Shown here in pieces: positions 16,706 to 27,329 of a stretch of 64,000 nt of DNA. This stretch comes from Novosphingobium sp. PC22D (lineage in GTDB: Bacteria; Pseudomonadota; Alphaproteobacteria; Sphingomonadales; Sphingomonadaceae), in assembly GCF_002556635.1 (NCBI RefSeq), contig NZ_MWMO01000005.1:124001-188000 (forward strand). The letters run 5' to 3'. A model generated the notes under the pieces. The model had not been told where the DNA came from and made no database searches. It was given only the letters and a program-made list of their open reading frames with translations. The position numbers and the translations under genes were made by a program. The first letter of the stretch is position 1, and each line of letters opens with the position of its first letter.

Positions 16706-17965
16706 TCAGGCCGGGACCTTCTCGCAGGCCAGTTCCTGTACGCATTCGTAAAGCAGTTGCGCGCCGCGCTCGATGTCGGACCAGTGGGTCCACTCGTCGG
16801 GCGCGTGGCTCACGCCCTTGACCGAAGGCACGAAAATCAGCGCCGCGCGTGTCAGGTTGCAGAAGAACTGCACGTCATGACCCGCGCCGGAGGGCATGAG
16901 CTTGTAGCTGTAGCCCAGCGCCTTGGTGCGCGCCTCGATCATGTCGATCAGGCCCGCGTCGCAATAGGCCGGTTCGAGCCAGCTCATCTTTTCGTATTCG
17001 AAACGCAGCTTGTGCTTGCGCGCGATCGTCGAGAGCACGCGTTCGCAGGCGGTGGCGAGCGCGCGCATCTTTTCCTCGGACAAGTCGCGGCCGACGATGG
17101 TGAAATCGACCTCGCCGGGCACGGTGTGCGGAAAGCCGGGCTTGCAGGCGACGTGGCCGATGGTGATGCGGCTCTTGTCGGTCCCTTCCTCGTCGATGAT
17201 GCGCGGGATCTCGTGCGCGAAATCGACCATGCCCATCAGCGCGTCGGCGCGCATGTTCATCGGCGCGGTGCCGGCATGGTCGGGCTTGCCGATCATGCGC
17301 ACCTTCCACTTGAACACGCCCGAAATGCCTTCGACGATGCCGATCGTGGTCTTCTCGGCATCGAGCACAGGGCCCTGCTCGACATGAAGTTCCAGGAAGG
17401 CGCGGATCGTCTCGGGCCGCCGATAGGCGTGCATCGCCTTGGTATAGTCGAGCCCCGCCTCGGTCATCGCGTCCTTGAGCTTGTAACCGTGTTCGTCCGC
17501 CGCGTTTTCGAGCCATTCCAGCGTCAGGTTGCCACTCATTGCCTGCGCGCCGAGCATGCCGCCGAAGCGGCCTTCCTCCTCGCTGGTGGCGATGACCTCG
17601 ATCGGATAGTCGGGCTTGATGCCGTTCGCCTGCATGGTGCGCACCACTTCGAGCCCGGCAGCGACGCCGAGCACGCCGTCGAAGATCCCCGCGGCGGGCA
17701 CCGAATCGAGGTGCGAGGCAAGAATGATCGCCGGCTTGTCATCGGGCCCGAAACGGCCGCAGACGTTGCCCGCGCCGTCCATCCAGTGCGTCATGCCGAG
17801 CTTTTCGAATTCGCCGCGCAGCCATTCGCGCGCCGCCATGTCCGCCTCGCTGAAGCCCTGCCGGTAGACGCTGCGGTCCTCTTCGTTGAAGCCGAAGCGG
17901 GAAATGGTGGCAATGTCTGCTTCGATCCGTTCGACGTCGATGCTTGCGATCTGGCGTTGGGGCAC
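16706..17965 (-). CDS. Zn-dependent hydantoinase/carbamoylase-family amidase (M20)
   Basis: 419 residues from GTG 17965, preceded by an AAGGAGGACC ribosome site. Metal-site segments are intact: ASHLDSVPAAGIFDGVLG, TSEEEGRFGG, LELHVEQGPVLD and a late SGAGHDVQFF. The family hydrolyses N-carbamoyl amino acids, allantoate or beta-ureidopropionate. Which one cannot be told, since no hydantoinase, allantoinase or pyrimidine-degradation partner is adjacent. The dimerisation domain interrupts the catalytic domain, as usual. It is co-transcribed with the GFA gene. Confidence 0.88.
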   Translation of the reverse strand: MPQRQIASIDVERIEADIATISRFGFNEEDRSVYRQGFSEADMAAREWLRGEFEKLGMTHWMDGAGNVCGRFGPDDKPAIILASHLDSVPAAGIFDGVLGVAAGLEVVRTMQANGIKPDYPIEVIATSEEEGRFGGMLGAQAMSGNLTLEWLENAADEHGYKLKDAMTEAGLDYTKAMHAYRRPETIRAFLELHVEQGPVLDAEKTTIGIVEGISGVFKWKVRMIGKPDHAGTAPMNMRADALMGMVDFAHEIPRIIDEEGTDKSRITIGHVACKPGFPHTVPGEVDFTIVGRDLSEEKMRALATACERVLSTIARKHKLRFEYEKMSWLEPAYCDAGLIDMIEARTKALGYSYKLMPSGAGHDVQFFCNLTRAALIFVPSVKGVSHAPDEWTHWSDIERGAQLLYECVQELACEKVPA

Positions 17966-18798
17966 GGGTCCTCCTTGTTTGTCTTGTCCAGCATAGCCCC
18001 GCGGGCCGGAAGTCGCAAAGCGGGCTCGCGACGCGGGCCACCGCCCGGCGGTCGACACGGGGCCGAACGATGGCGCAACGCAGAGGTCTTCCACAGGTTT
18101 CCGCTCGATACCGGCGGTAATCGCGCATTTTCGCGTCGGGGCCGGACCATCGGACGCGGCCGCAAGCAAGCGGCGCGGGCCCCGGCGGCGCGTCGTCGGG
18201 CGGTCCGGGGCCGCGAGCGGCGCGCCGGGCGGACTAGGTGGATTCGATCGCGCGCGAGGCGCGAAACGCGCCGCGCAGGTTATGGCGATGCCGGTCGTAG
18301 GACGCGCGGGAAAACCCGGCCTCACGGCAGAATTCCCAGTGGCGACCGGCTCGGGCCGTATCAGCCTCGGCGGGCTCGGCGCGTCTCTCCGGTCGCGAAT
18401 GCGCGGGGTTAGCGATGGGTTTTGTCTTCGTCATTCTGGCTCGTCCGAACTGTTCGGATGATGCCCGCCAAGGCTCTCGATAGGCAGATCGTGCTTGCCT
18501 CTTCGCAAACGCGTAACCACGGAATTCCCCGTATTTTCGCAGGCACTTGGTGCATCGCGCAAGGGGCCAGATCCGGGGTTCTGCGGATCCCTGACTTAAC
18601 CCGACAATTGCTATGGTGCGCCTAGAACCGTCACCGGCAAGCAGAAGGCAGTCCGTTTGCCAAACCGTAGTGCCGAAGGGCCGAGGTGTACGTTGTTCCC
18701 GCGTTCGACGCAGGGCCGTTCCATAAGGGAAACGCCTGCGAGAACGCGCAGGCGCGACGTCCGATCGAGCTCGTCGGCAGCAAACGCGAGGCTGCCTT
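17966..18798. other. intergenic region upstream of the phosphorelay
   Basis: Roughly 830 bases with no gene I can defend apart from the weak leftward 66-codon frame at 18234-18434. It must contain the carbamoylase promoter (leftward) and the sensor kinase promoter (rightward). No clear sigma-factor consensus or long repeat was found. Confidence 0.5.
18234..18434 (-). CDS. doubtful small hypothetical protein (66 aa)
   Basis: A frame from ATG 18434 encodes a very basic peptide (starts MTKTKPIANPAHSRPERR, ends RASRAIEST). It has no recognisable motif and no good ribosome site. The frame stays open far upstream, as expected by chance in GC-rich DNA. Listed only because nothing else occupies the stretch. 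Confidence 0.2.
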   Translation of the reverse strand: MTKTKPIANPAHSRPERRAEPAEADTARAGRHWEFCREAGFSRASYDRHRHNLRGAFRASRAIEST

Positions 18799-19959
18799 AT
18801 GCTGAGATCGCAGAACACCCATGCCGATCCGAAGAACTCCAAAGATGATCCGGAGACGCACAGCGCGTTTCAGTTCAGCGACTGGGATGATCTGAAGGCG
18901 TTCCAGGCGATCTTCGACAGCGCGCCCTATGGGGTGCTCATCACCAATTCGAACGGTGAGATCGAAGCCGCGAACGCGAGAGTGCTCGACATGTTCGGCT
19001 ACGAGGAAACCGAACTCATCGGCAATACCGTCGAGATGCTCGTTCCGGCGCGATCGCGCAGCGGCCACGTGCGGCAGCGCGAGGCCTACCGGCGCAACCC
19101 GTCGGCCCGCGCGATGGGCGCCGGGCGCGACCTGACCGGCCAGCGCCACGACGGAATCGAATTCCCGCTCGAGATCGGCCTCAACATCCTCGACGCACCG
19201 AGCGGGCAAAAGACCTGCGTGACCGTGATCGACATCACCCAGCGCAAGCGTATCGAACTGCAACTGCGCGACACCAGGGCCCAGCTCGAGGAGTTCTGCT
19301 ACGTCGCCTCGCACGATCTGCGCTCGCCCATCCGCGGCGTGGCCAATCTCCTCGAATTCCTGCGCGAGGATATCGCCGAGAAACCCCGCGCCGAGCTGAT
19401 GCACCACGTCGATCGCATGGCCCATCGCGTGGAGAACGTGGAGCGGCTGATCACCGACCTTCTGGCCTATGCCCGTGCCGGCAAGCGCGAGGCCGCGACC
19501 GACACCATTTCCCTGCCCGAGCTGATTGCCTGGACGATCGAGCTCGAGGACCCGCCCGAGACCTTCGAGATCGTGGTCGACGTCCCCTCGGCCACGTTCA
19601 CCGGTTCGGCCACTGCGCTCGGCACCGTGATCCGCAACCTCCTGGCCAATGCGATCCGCCACCACGATCGCGAAGAGGGCCGGATCGAAGTGCGCGGCTG
19701 GTTCGAGGGCAGCCACTGCGTCATCGAGATCAGCGACGACGGCCCGGGCATCCCCGCGGCGGCACACGACCGGATCTTCCGTCTGTTCCAGAGGCTGAAC
19801 GCGCGCAAGGCCGAGGGTAGCGGCCTTGGCCTCGCGCTCGTGCGGCGTCTCGTGGAGGGGCACGGCGGCACAATCTCCCTCAGGAGTCCGGATGGCGAAC
19901 GCGGGGCGACCTTCCGGATCGAATGGCCCCGGTTTGCAAGGACTGACCACGATGACTGA
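18799..19959 (+). CDS. PAS-domain sensor histidine kinase
   Basis: 386 residues, soluble. A PAS domain (about residues 30-150: FDSAPYGVLITNSNGEIEAAN, then the exit ITQRKRIELQLRDTRAQLEEF) leads into the phosphoacceptor helix YVASHDLRSPIRGV and a HATPase domain with N-box NLLANAIRHHDRE, G1 DDGPGIP and G2 GSGLGLALV. No membrane helix is present, so it senses a cytoplasmic cue. The HisKA type is that of phytochrome-like kinases. The stop overlaps the next gene, a small receiver protein, by 8 bases, which marks the two as a pair. Confidence 0.92.
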   Translation: MLRSQNTHADPKNSKDDPETHSAFQFSDWDDLKAFQAIFDSAPYGVLITNSNGEIEAANARVLDMFGYEETELIGNTVEMLVPARSRSGHVRQREAYRRNPSARAMGAGRDLTGQRHDGIEFPLEIGLNILDAPSGQKTCVTVIDITQRKRIELQLRDTRAQLEEFCYVASHDLRSPIRGVANLLEFLREDIAEKPRAELMHHVDRMAHRVENVERLITDLLAYARAGKREAATDTISLPELIAWTIELEDPPETFEIVVDVPSATFTGSATALGTVIRNLLANAIRHHDREEGRIEVRGWFEGSHCVIEISDDGPGIPAAAHDRIFRLFQRLNARKAEGSGLGLALVRRLVEGHGGTISLRSPDGERGATFRIEWPRFARTDHDD

Positions 19960-20373
19960 CGAAGTAACCGACATACTGGTTATCGACGACGACGACATTA
20001 CCGCCGAACTCGTGGAGCGCGCACTGCGCCACGAGGACGGCACCTACCGGATTATCTCCGCCACCGACGGAATCGACGGCCTCGCCCAGTTGCGCGGGAC
20101 AGCTCCCAACAGCGCACGGCGACCGCTCGTCGTCCTGCTCGATCTCAACATGCCGCGCATGAGCGGCTTCGAATTTCTCCGCGCCGTCCGGGCCGACTGC
20201 AGCCTGCGCGACAGCGTGATCTTCGTCCTGACGACCTCGGACGCGGAGGAAGACCGCGCGCGCGCCTATTGCGAATGCGCCGCCGGTTTCATGACGAAGA
20301 GCGAAGTCGGGCTTGGTTTCCGGCAGGTCGCCCGCCTGCTCAGCACATACTGCAACACCGTTTACCTCCCTGC

Positions 20374-20377
<4 letters not shown>
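19952..20377 (+). CDS. single-domain response regulator (Rcp1-like)
   Basis: 141 residues containing only a receiver domain: acidic cluster VIDDDD, phosphoacceptor Asp in VVLLDLNMPRMSG, Thr in VLTTSD and Lys in GFMTKSE. The loop after the acidic pocket carries a family-typical insert (RGTAPNSARRP). No output domain is present, so it passes phosphate on or acts by protein contact. It starts inside the end of the PAS kinase gene and its stop overlaps the hybrid kinase gene (ATGA), so all three should be translated together. Confidence 0.92.
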
Positions 20378-22479
<2,102 letters not shown>

Positions 22480-22550
22480 GAAGCCACCTTACGCATCGCG
22501 AATTGACACCTGCCTGACCCTGCAACCACCTGCAAAAGAGGATAACTTCC

Positions 22551-22856
22551 ATGCCCCAGACCACCATCCCCGAGGCGATACAGAACCCGCAACTGATTGC
22601 CCGCTTCGAGGCGCGCCGCGCCGACTTCCTGCGTTCGCTGAAACGGCTGCGCCCCGCCGATGCCGCGAACGACGACAGGGTGGGCGGCATTCTCACCGAA
22701 CTGCACAAGCTGGCCGGCGTCGCCTCGCTGTTCGGCGCCGAGCAGCTCGGCACGCATGCCACGGCCTATCATCTCAAGCTGAAGAACGCCCCGGTCGGCA
22801 GCCGGCCCGAGATCCTGCGCGAGATGCTGCGGGTATTCAGCGACGACAAGCGCTGA
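22551..22856 (+). CDS. stand-alone histidine phosphotransfer (HPt) protein
   Basis: 101 residues, mostly helical. LTELHKLAGVASLFGAEQLG contains the HPt core with phosphoacceptor His52 and the small residues that let a receiver dock. Such proteins shuttle phosphoryl groups from a hybrid kinase to a response regulator. ATG 22551 has a GAGGATAAC ribosome site. The stop overlaps the following receiver gene (TGATG), a likely acceptor. A TTGACAC-N11-TGCA sequence lies 48 bases upstream and is repeated before the LuxR-type regulator. Confidence 0.88.
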   Translation: MPQTTIPEAIQNPQLIARFEARRADFLRSLKRLRPADAANDDRVGGILTELHKLAGVASLFGAEQLGTHATAYHLKLKNAPVGSRPEILREMLRVFSDDKR

Positions 22857-23257
22857 TGCCTCGCGTCCTCATCGCGGAAGACGACCCCCTGGTCGGCGAC
22901 ATGCTGCAATTTGCGTTCATGGAAGCCGGTCATGGGGTCGGTGTGATCGGGGACGGCTCCGACGCACTCGGGGCGATCCGGTCGAGGCGGCCGGACCTTG
23001 TCATCCTCGACTGCGAATTGCCAGGCATGCACGGCCTCGCGATCCTGGCGGAGATGCGGCGCGACGCGTTCCTATGGAAGATCCCCGTGGTCTTCCTCAC
23101 CGGCGCGCGCGGCCCCAACGACGCGGACATGGCGATGCAGTCCGGGGCGAACGGCTTCCTGCACAAACCGTGCGATCCCCGTCGCGTCGTCGCGCGCGCG
23201 GAGGAGGAACTGACCCGCGCGAAACGCCCCGTAACTCTCGTTCGAAGCGTCGGCTAG
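22856..23257 (+). CDS. single-domain response regulator
   Basis: 133 residues, one CheY-like receiver: LIAEDDPLVGDML, phosphoacceptor Asp in VILDCELPGMHG, Thr in VFLTGARG and Lys in FLHKPCDP. A short basic tail follows and no output domain. It shares one base with the HPt gene upstream, which suggests it is that protein's partner. Confidence 0.9.
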   Translation: MPRVLIAEDDPLVGDMLQFAFMEAGHGVGVIGDGSDALGAIRSRRPDLVILDCELPGMHGLAILAEMRRDAFLWKIPVVFLTGARGPNDADMAMQSGANGFLHKPCDPRRVVARAEEELTRAKRPVTLVRSVG

Positions 23258-23297
23258 CCGAAAGGTAGCGCCGACCCCCGGATTGCCCCGGGTCCGG

Positions 23298-23349
23298 TCC
23301 GGATGGAACCCAGCCGCCTCCCGGCTTCGCCCCCACGGTTCCATCCGGA
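23298..23349. repeat. 13-bp inverted repeat after the receiver gene
   Basis: TCCGGATGGAACC at 23298-23310 and its exact complement GGTTCCATCCGGA at 23337-23349 surround 26 bases. A hairpin of this size 40 bases past the stop could terminate or protect the transcript, but there is no U-tract. It is equally plausible as a two-site operator for the next gene. Confidence 0.5.
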
Positions 23350-23527
23350 TCGGATCGTCACAAGGCAGACGACGCGATTCCATAGAGTTAGCGACTACTG
23401 TTGACACGATCCAAACGTTGCAGGGGAGCCCCCCTCCGCTTCGCGTGTCACCGCCGGCGGGGCCGGACGCAATGCCTGCGAAATCGCTCCATGTCGGAAA
23501 AAGGGAGAACGTGTGGAGGCGTGCTGC

Positions 23528-24172
23528 ATGCCTGAAAGAACAATACTCGTCGTCGATGATCACCCGCTGTGCGCGGCAGCGATCATCCAGGCGTTGGAGA
23601 CTCTCGATCCGGGTCTCGCGGTGCGCCATCTGGCCAGCCTGCGCGATCTCGAACAGTCCGCGCCAGATCCTTCGGTTTCCTTGATCCTGCTGGACCTCAA
23701 ACTGCCCGATGCCACGGGAATGCAGGGCATAGGCCTGGCCAAGAGCGCCTATCCGACGGCGTCGGTCTGCGTGGTCAGCGGACAGTCCGACGCCGGAACG
23801 GTACGCCAGGTCATCGCGCACGAGGCGGATGGCTTCATTCCCAAGTCGCTGTCCTATGCCGACCTCTCGGAGTCGCTGGAGCGCATGTTGCAGGGAGAGA
23901 GGGTCGTGCCCCGCTGCGTCGCGGAGCCGGCCGAGCCGGTCGCCCACCTCAGCCCGGCGGAGAGCAGGATTATGAAATGCCTTTGCCTGGGGCTTCAGAA
24001 CAAGCAGATCGCCTACGAACTGGGCATCTCGGAATCGACCGTGAAGAGCCATCTTGCCCACATATTCGCGAAACTTCGCGTCCAGAACCGATCTCAAGCC
24101 ATCGTCGTGTTCACGCGTCGGACCAATGACGATTCGTTTACGGACGACGGTCCGAGGCTAGCCTTCGGATAG
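23528..24172 (+). CDS. LuxR/NarL-type DNA-binding response regulator
   Basis: 214 residues: a receiver (VVDDHPLCAAA, Asp in LLDLKLPDATG, Lys in FIPKSL) joined to a LuxR helix-turn-helix (LSPAESRIMKCLCLGLQNKQ, then IAYELGISESTVKSHLAHIF). ATG 23528 has GGAGG eight bases upstream; GTG 23513 would leave no ribosome site. This is the only protein of the phosphorelay island with a DNA-binding output, so it is the natural end point for gene control. It is separated by 270 bases from the previous gene and likely has its own promoter, with a TTGACAC-N11-TGCA sequence at 23401. Confidence 0.92.
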   Translation: MPERTILVVDDHPLCAAAIIQALETLDPGLAVRHLASLRDLEQSAPDPSVSLILLDLKLPDATGMQGIGLAKSAYPTASVCVVSGQSDAGTVRQVIAHEADGFIPKSLSYADLSESLERMLQGERVVPRCVAEPAEPVAHLSPAESRIMKCLCLGLQNKQIAYELGISESTVKSHLAHIFAKLRVQNRSQAIVVFTRRTNDDSFTDDGPRLAFG

Positions 24173-25110
24173 CCTCCGCGCCGCCCGTATATCCAACGAA
24201 ACTGCGGAAATCGCACGAAAAAATTGAGCCGGCTCCGTCCTCCCCGTGGCAGCGCGGACTGCCCCGGCCCTGCCGTCGCGAGAAGGAATGGTCCTGAACG
24301 ACCGGCCCTGCACCAAGCACCTCCTGCATTTGCGCACGGCACAAGGCGGGTTCGGTCGCCGGCCAGCGGTCGAGAGGCGTAACGCCCGCCGGAGCCGGCC
24401 ACGGCAGCCGCCCGCGTGAAGTTGGACGACGTGGGCGACTGCCTGGATGTCGAAGAGGATCGTCGCGCCGCCAAAAAAAGGCAATCGTCCGTATGGCTTA
24501 GGTCAAGAGTCTCATGCCCCGAGGGGCAGCCATGGACGACCCGCCCACGCTCGTCCCGCGCAGCGCGCGCAGGCTGTGCTCGGAGCATGCCCGATGCGGA
24601 CGAGAAATCGCCGCGACGACAAACAACAGAACTGGCCGCGAAGGCCTGGTCGAAATCTGAGGATGAGCAGATCGGCAGGCGTCGACGCCGGACCCCAAAG
24701 AGAAACGTCGATGCACGGGCCTGTTCAATTCCGCGTTCGGCGGGACAGACCTCGCGCATCGACGCCAACCGGGAGATCGGCGGACTTCATCTTCCCCGGC
24801 CCGTGAGGCAGCACGGACCATTAGCCGAAGGTCGTCCGTCGGTTGATCCGAACGCCTTCGTTGCCTTGTTGGTCGCACACACGGGCGGCACAGTATATCG
24901 TCCAAAAGTATGAACGAGAGCGCAAAGTCGCCCCGATGTCCATGAAAAGGCCCGGTTAATTCTTCTATGATGCCCGGCGACACCCCGGGGGGCGCGAGCG
25001 GCCGCCGCGCGCACGGGCATTGCCCCGACGCGGCGGAGATCATTCGGCCGATCTGGTGATCTGGCGGCGCGAGCCGGGCCCTTGCGCGGCACGCGCTCGT
25101 CCCCGTCTGT
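24173..25110. other. 938-base region without a convincing gene
   Basis: Frames here are short, Arg/Ser/Pro-rich or run antisense into neighbours, with none of the third-position bias of real genes. One plus-strand frame (24416-24913) has a weak WSKSEDEQ stretch reminiscent of small helix-turn-helix proteins but reads as degenerate. It may be decayed coding DNA. No repeat, tRNA or long palindrome was found. Confidence 0.5.
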
Positions 25111-25317
25111 TTAGCCAGGCTTCTTGGCGGGCGCCCGGCGAGCACGCTTGGGCTTCGCCGCCGGGGCGGCCGTCACCGGCTCTTCCGGTTTGGAGAGCTT
25201 CTCGATTTCCTTCTCGGGAGAGACGAAGACGTCCTCGCCCTTGGCTTTGCGACCGATCGAATACTTGTAGATGACGTAGGCCGAAGCACCGCCGACGGCC
25301 CATCGAAGCAACTTCAT
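25111..25317 (-). CDS. small membrane-associated protein with Lys/Ala/Pro-rich tail (68 aa)
   Basis: MKLLRWAVGGASAYVIYKYS forms one hydrophobic N-terminal helix, possibly a signal anchor. Then come a charged linker (KAKGEDVFVSPEKEIEKL) and a basic tail of AK/PA repeats ending RRAPAKKPG, like the DNA- or acid-polymer-binding tails of other small proteins. I do not recognise a named family. ATG 25317 is chosen because the hydrophobic helix begins there. It is divergent from an acyl-CoA synthetase gene. Confidence 0.65.
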   Translation of the reverse strand: MKLLRWAVGGASAYVIYKYSIGRKAKGEDVFVSPEKEIEKLSKPEEPVTAAPAAKPKRARRAPAKKPG

Positions 25318-25447
25318 CAATGTGTCCTTTGCGTTGTCTGTCCAGCGGTCGCGCGCGACGGCGTGCGGCCCGCCCCCGAAGCCCCCCAGCCATGCGAATG
25401 GGGTGCGAAGATACCAGCCTGTAGCCAAAAATGCCGCCATTGTAACG

Positions 25448-25461
25448 CTTTCAACTGAAAG
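25448..25461. promoter_or_regulatory. 14-bp palindrome upstream of the acyl-CoA synthetase gene
   Basis: CTTTCA-AC-TGAAAG is a near-continuous inverted repeat in the 363-base gap between the small membrane protein gene and the synthetase gene. It is typical in size for a TetR- or MarR-type operator. No regulator gene is adjacent. I saw nothing else notable in 25318-25680. Confidence 0.35.
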
Positions 25462-25680
25462 TTTTCCCAAGTGCGCGCATGCGAGACCGTTGAACTGCCG
25501 CGGCAATGGCGGCGCGACCCTCGCGGAACCCGGCTCGCCAAGCCCGTCGCCGGGCTTGACGGATCGCCCGGCGCACGGCTCTCTCACAGCGACGCGTTCG
25601 ACCGGCGAAAGCAAATGCCGGCGAACGAGATCGCCGAGGGGCGGGCGGCACCGCCCTGGCCCGCGGCGGAGGGAGACGAG

Positions 25681-27243
25681 ATGGCCGACGCGAACCTGCA
25701 CCGCGAACTCTACAACACCGACGTTCTCGCCAATGCGCTCAACAACGGCGGTGACCGGCCGCTGCTGCACCAGCTCGACGGCCCGACGCTGACCGTGCGC
25801 GACATGCGCGACGAGACGAGCCGCTATACGCAGGTGCTCGCCGGCCTTGGCGTCGGCGCCGGAGACCGCGTCTCGCTGATCGCGCCCAATATGCCCGAGT
25901 GCCTGCATGTGACGCATGCGCTGCAGTTCCTCGCGACGCTCTATGTGCCGATGCATCCGCTCTCGGCCCTGTCCGACCACCTGGGCGTGATCCGCGACGC
26001 CGACGTGGCGCTGCTCGTGTTCGATGCCGAGCGCTTCGAAGCCCGCGCGGCGGAGATCGCAGCGCAGGTTCCAGGCATCAAGCTGCTCGCGATCGGCAAG
26101 AGCGATCTCGCCCCCGACATCCGCGAACTGGCCGCCGGATATGCGCCCGCAAAGCTGGTTCCGCCCGTGGTGGACGGCCACGACGTGATTCGGCTCGGCT
26201 ATTCGGGCGGCACCACCGGCAAGCCCAAGGCGATTCCCAGCATCCAGCGCACCGGCGCGCTCACCGGGCTTTACATGCAGGCGGTGTGGGAATGGCCGCA
26301 AACCCCGCATGTCCTCTCATGCGCGCCGCTCACGCACGCCGGCGGCGCGATGTTCATGCCCGCGCTGCTGCGCGGCGGCACCTTCCTGATCCTGCCGCGC
26401 TTCGATCCGCTGCAAGTGCTCGAGATGATCGAGGCGCGGCGGATCAACTGCATGATGCTGGTGCCGACAATGATCTACGCCCTGCTCGATCATCCGCGCT
26501 TCGGCGAATTCGACCTCTCGAGCCTCGAAACGGTGTTCTACGGCGCTTCGGCGATCAATCCCGTGCGGCTGAAGGAAGCGATCGAGCGGATCGGGCCGGT
26601 CTTCGCGCAGTTCTACGGCCAGGCCGAGGCGCCGATGGTGCTCACCTACTTCCGCAAGGCCGATCACGATCCGAACGATCTCAACCGGCTGACGAGCTGC
26701 GGCACGCCGAGCCCTTACGTCCGGCTCGAACTGCACGACGCCCAGGGCAACGAAGTTCCCGACGGCGAGCCCGGCGAGATCGTCGTCCAAGGGCCGCTGG
26801 TGATGGACGGCTATCGCGACGCCGAGCTTACCCGGCAGGCGTTCGAAGGGGGCTGGCTGCACACCGGCGACGTCGCGGTGCGCGATCCGGACGGCTTCCT
26901 GCGGATCGTCGACCGCACCAAGGACATGATCATCTCGGGCGGGTTCAACATCTACCCGCGCGACATCGAGAACATCATCGCCGAGCATCCCGCCGTCGCC
27001 GAGATCGCCGTGATCGGCGTGCCGCACGCGAAATGGGGCGAGGCGGTCATGGCCGTGGTCGTGCTCAAGCCGGGCGAGAGGGTGAGCGAGGAGGAGCTGT
27101 GCGCGCCGGTCGCGCGGCGCAAGGGCTCGTACCAGACGCCCAAGGCGGTGGCCTTCGTCGATGCCATTCCGCAAACGCCGGTGGGCAAACCCGACAAGAA
27201 GGCCTTGCGCGCGCGCTACGCCGAGGCAGCGGCGGCAGGCTGA
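25681..27243 (+). CDS. acyl-CoA synthetase (AMP-forming)
   Basis: 520 residues. AMP-binding motifs are clear: YSGGTTGKPKAI (P-loop), FYGQAEAP (A5), GWLHTGDVAVRD (A7), DRTKDMIISGGFNIYP (A8) and C-terminal TPVGKPDKKAL with the catalytic Lys. It activates a carboxylic acid to an acyl-adenylate and then acyl-CoA. Chain specificity is not readable, though the overall form is that of fatty or aryl acid ligases. ATG 25681 is preferred over ATG 25615 because GGAGGGA lies six bases before it. The neighbouring symporter starts 86 bases on; a shared function is not evident. Confidence 0.9.
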   Translation: MADANLHRELYNTDVLANALNNGGDRPLLHQLDGPTLTVRDMRDETSRYTQVLAGLGVGAGDRVSLIAPNMPECLHVTHALQFLATLYVPMHPLSALSDHLGVIRDADVALLVFDAERFEARAAEIAAQVPGIKLLAIGKSDLAPDIRELAAGYAPAKLVPPVVDGHDVIRLGYSGGTTGKPKAIPSIQRTGALTGLYMQAVWEWPQTPHVLSCAPLTHAGGAMFMPALLRGGTFLILPRFDPLQVLEMIEARRINCMMLVPTMIYALLDHPRFGEFDLSSLETVFYGASAINPVRLKEAIERIGPVFAQFYGQAEAPMVLTYFRKADHDPNDLNRLTSCGTPSPYVRLELHDAQGNEVPDGEPGEIVVQGPLVMDGYRDAELTRQAFEGGWLHTGDVAVRDPDGFLRIVDRTKDMIISGGFNIYPRDIENIIAEHPAVAEIAVIGVPHAKWGEAVMAVVVLKPGERVSEEELCAPVARRKGSYQTPKAVAFVDAIPQTPVGKPDKKALRARYAEAAAAG

Positions 27244-27329
27244 GGAATTTGCTGAACCTGCCTTGGCATTTGCTCGCAGCGCTGTAGCATCCCCGGCTTC
27301 GCCCACGAGGCAGGACAACAGGGACACGC

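Noticed and set aside
18422..18625. 67-codon plus-strand frame before the sensor kinase
   Set aside because: No ribosome site, no protein-like pattern and an improbable composition; treated as intergenic.
24416..24913. 165-codon frame in the empty region
   Set aside because: Codon use and composition are not gene-like; only a weak WSKSEDEQ stretch resembles a helix-turn-helix protein. Kept as a possible remnant only.
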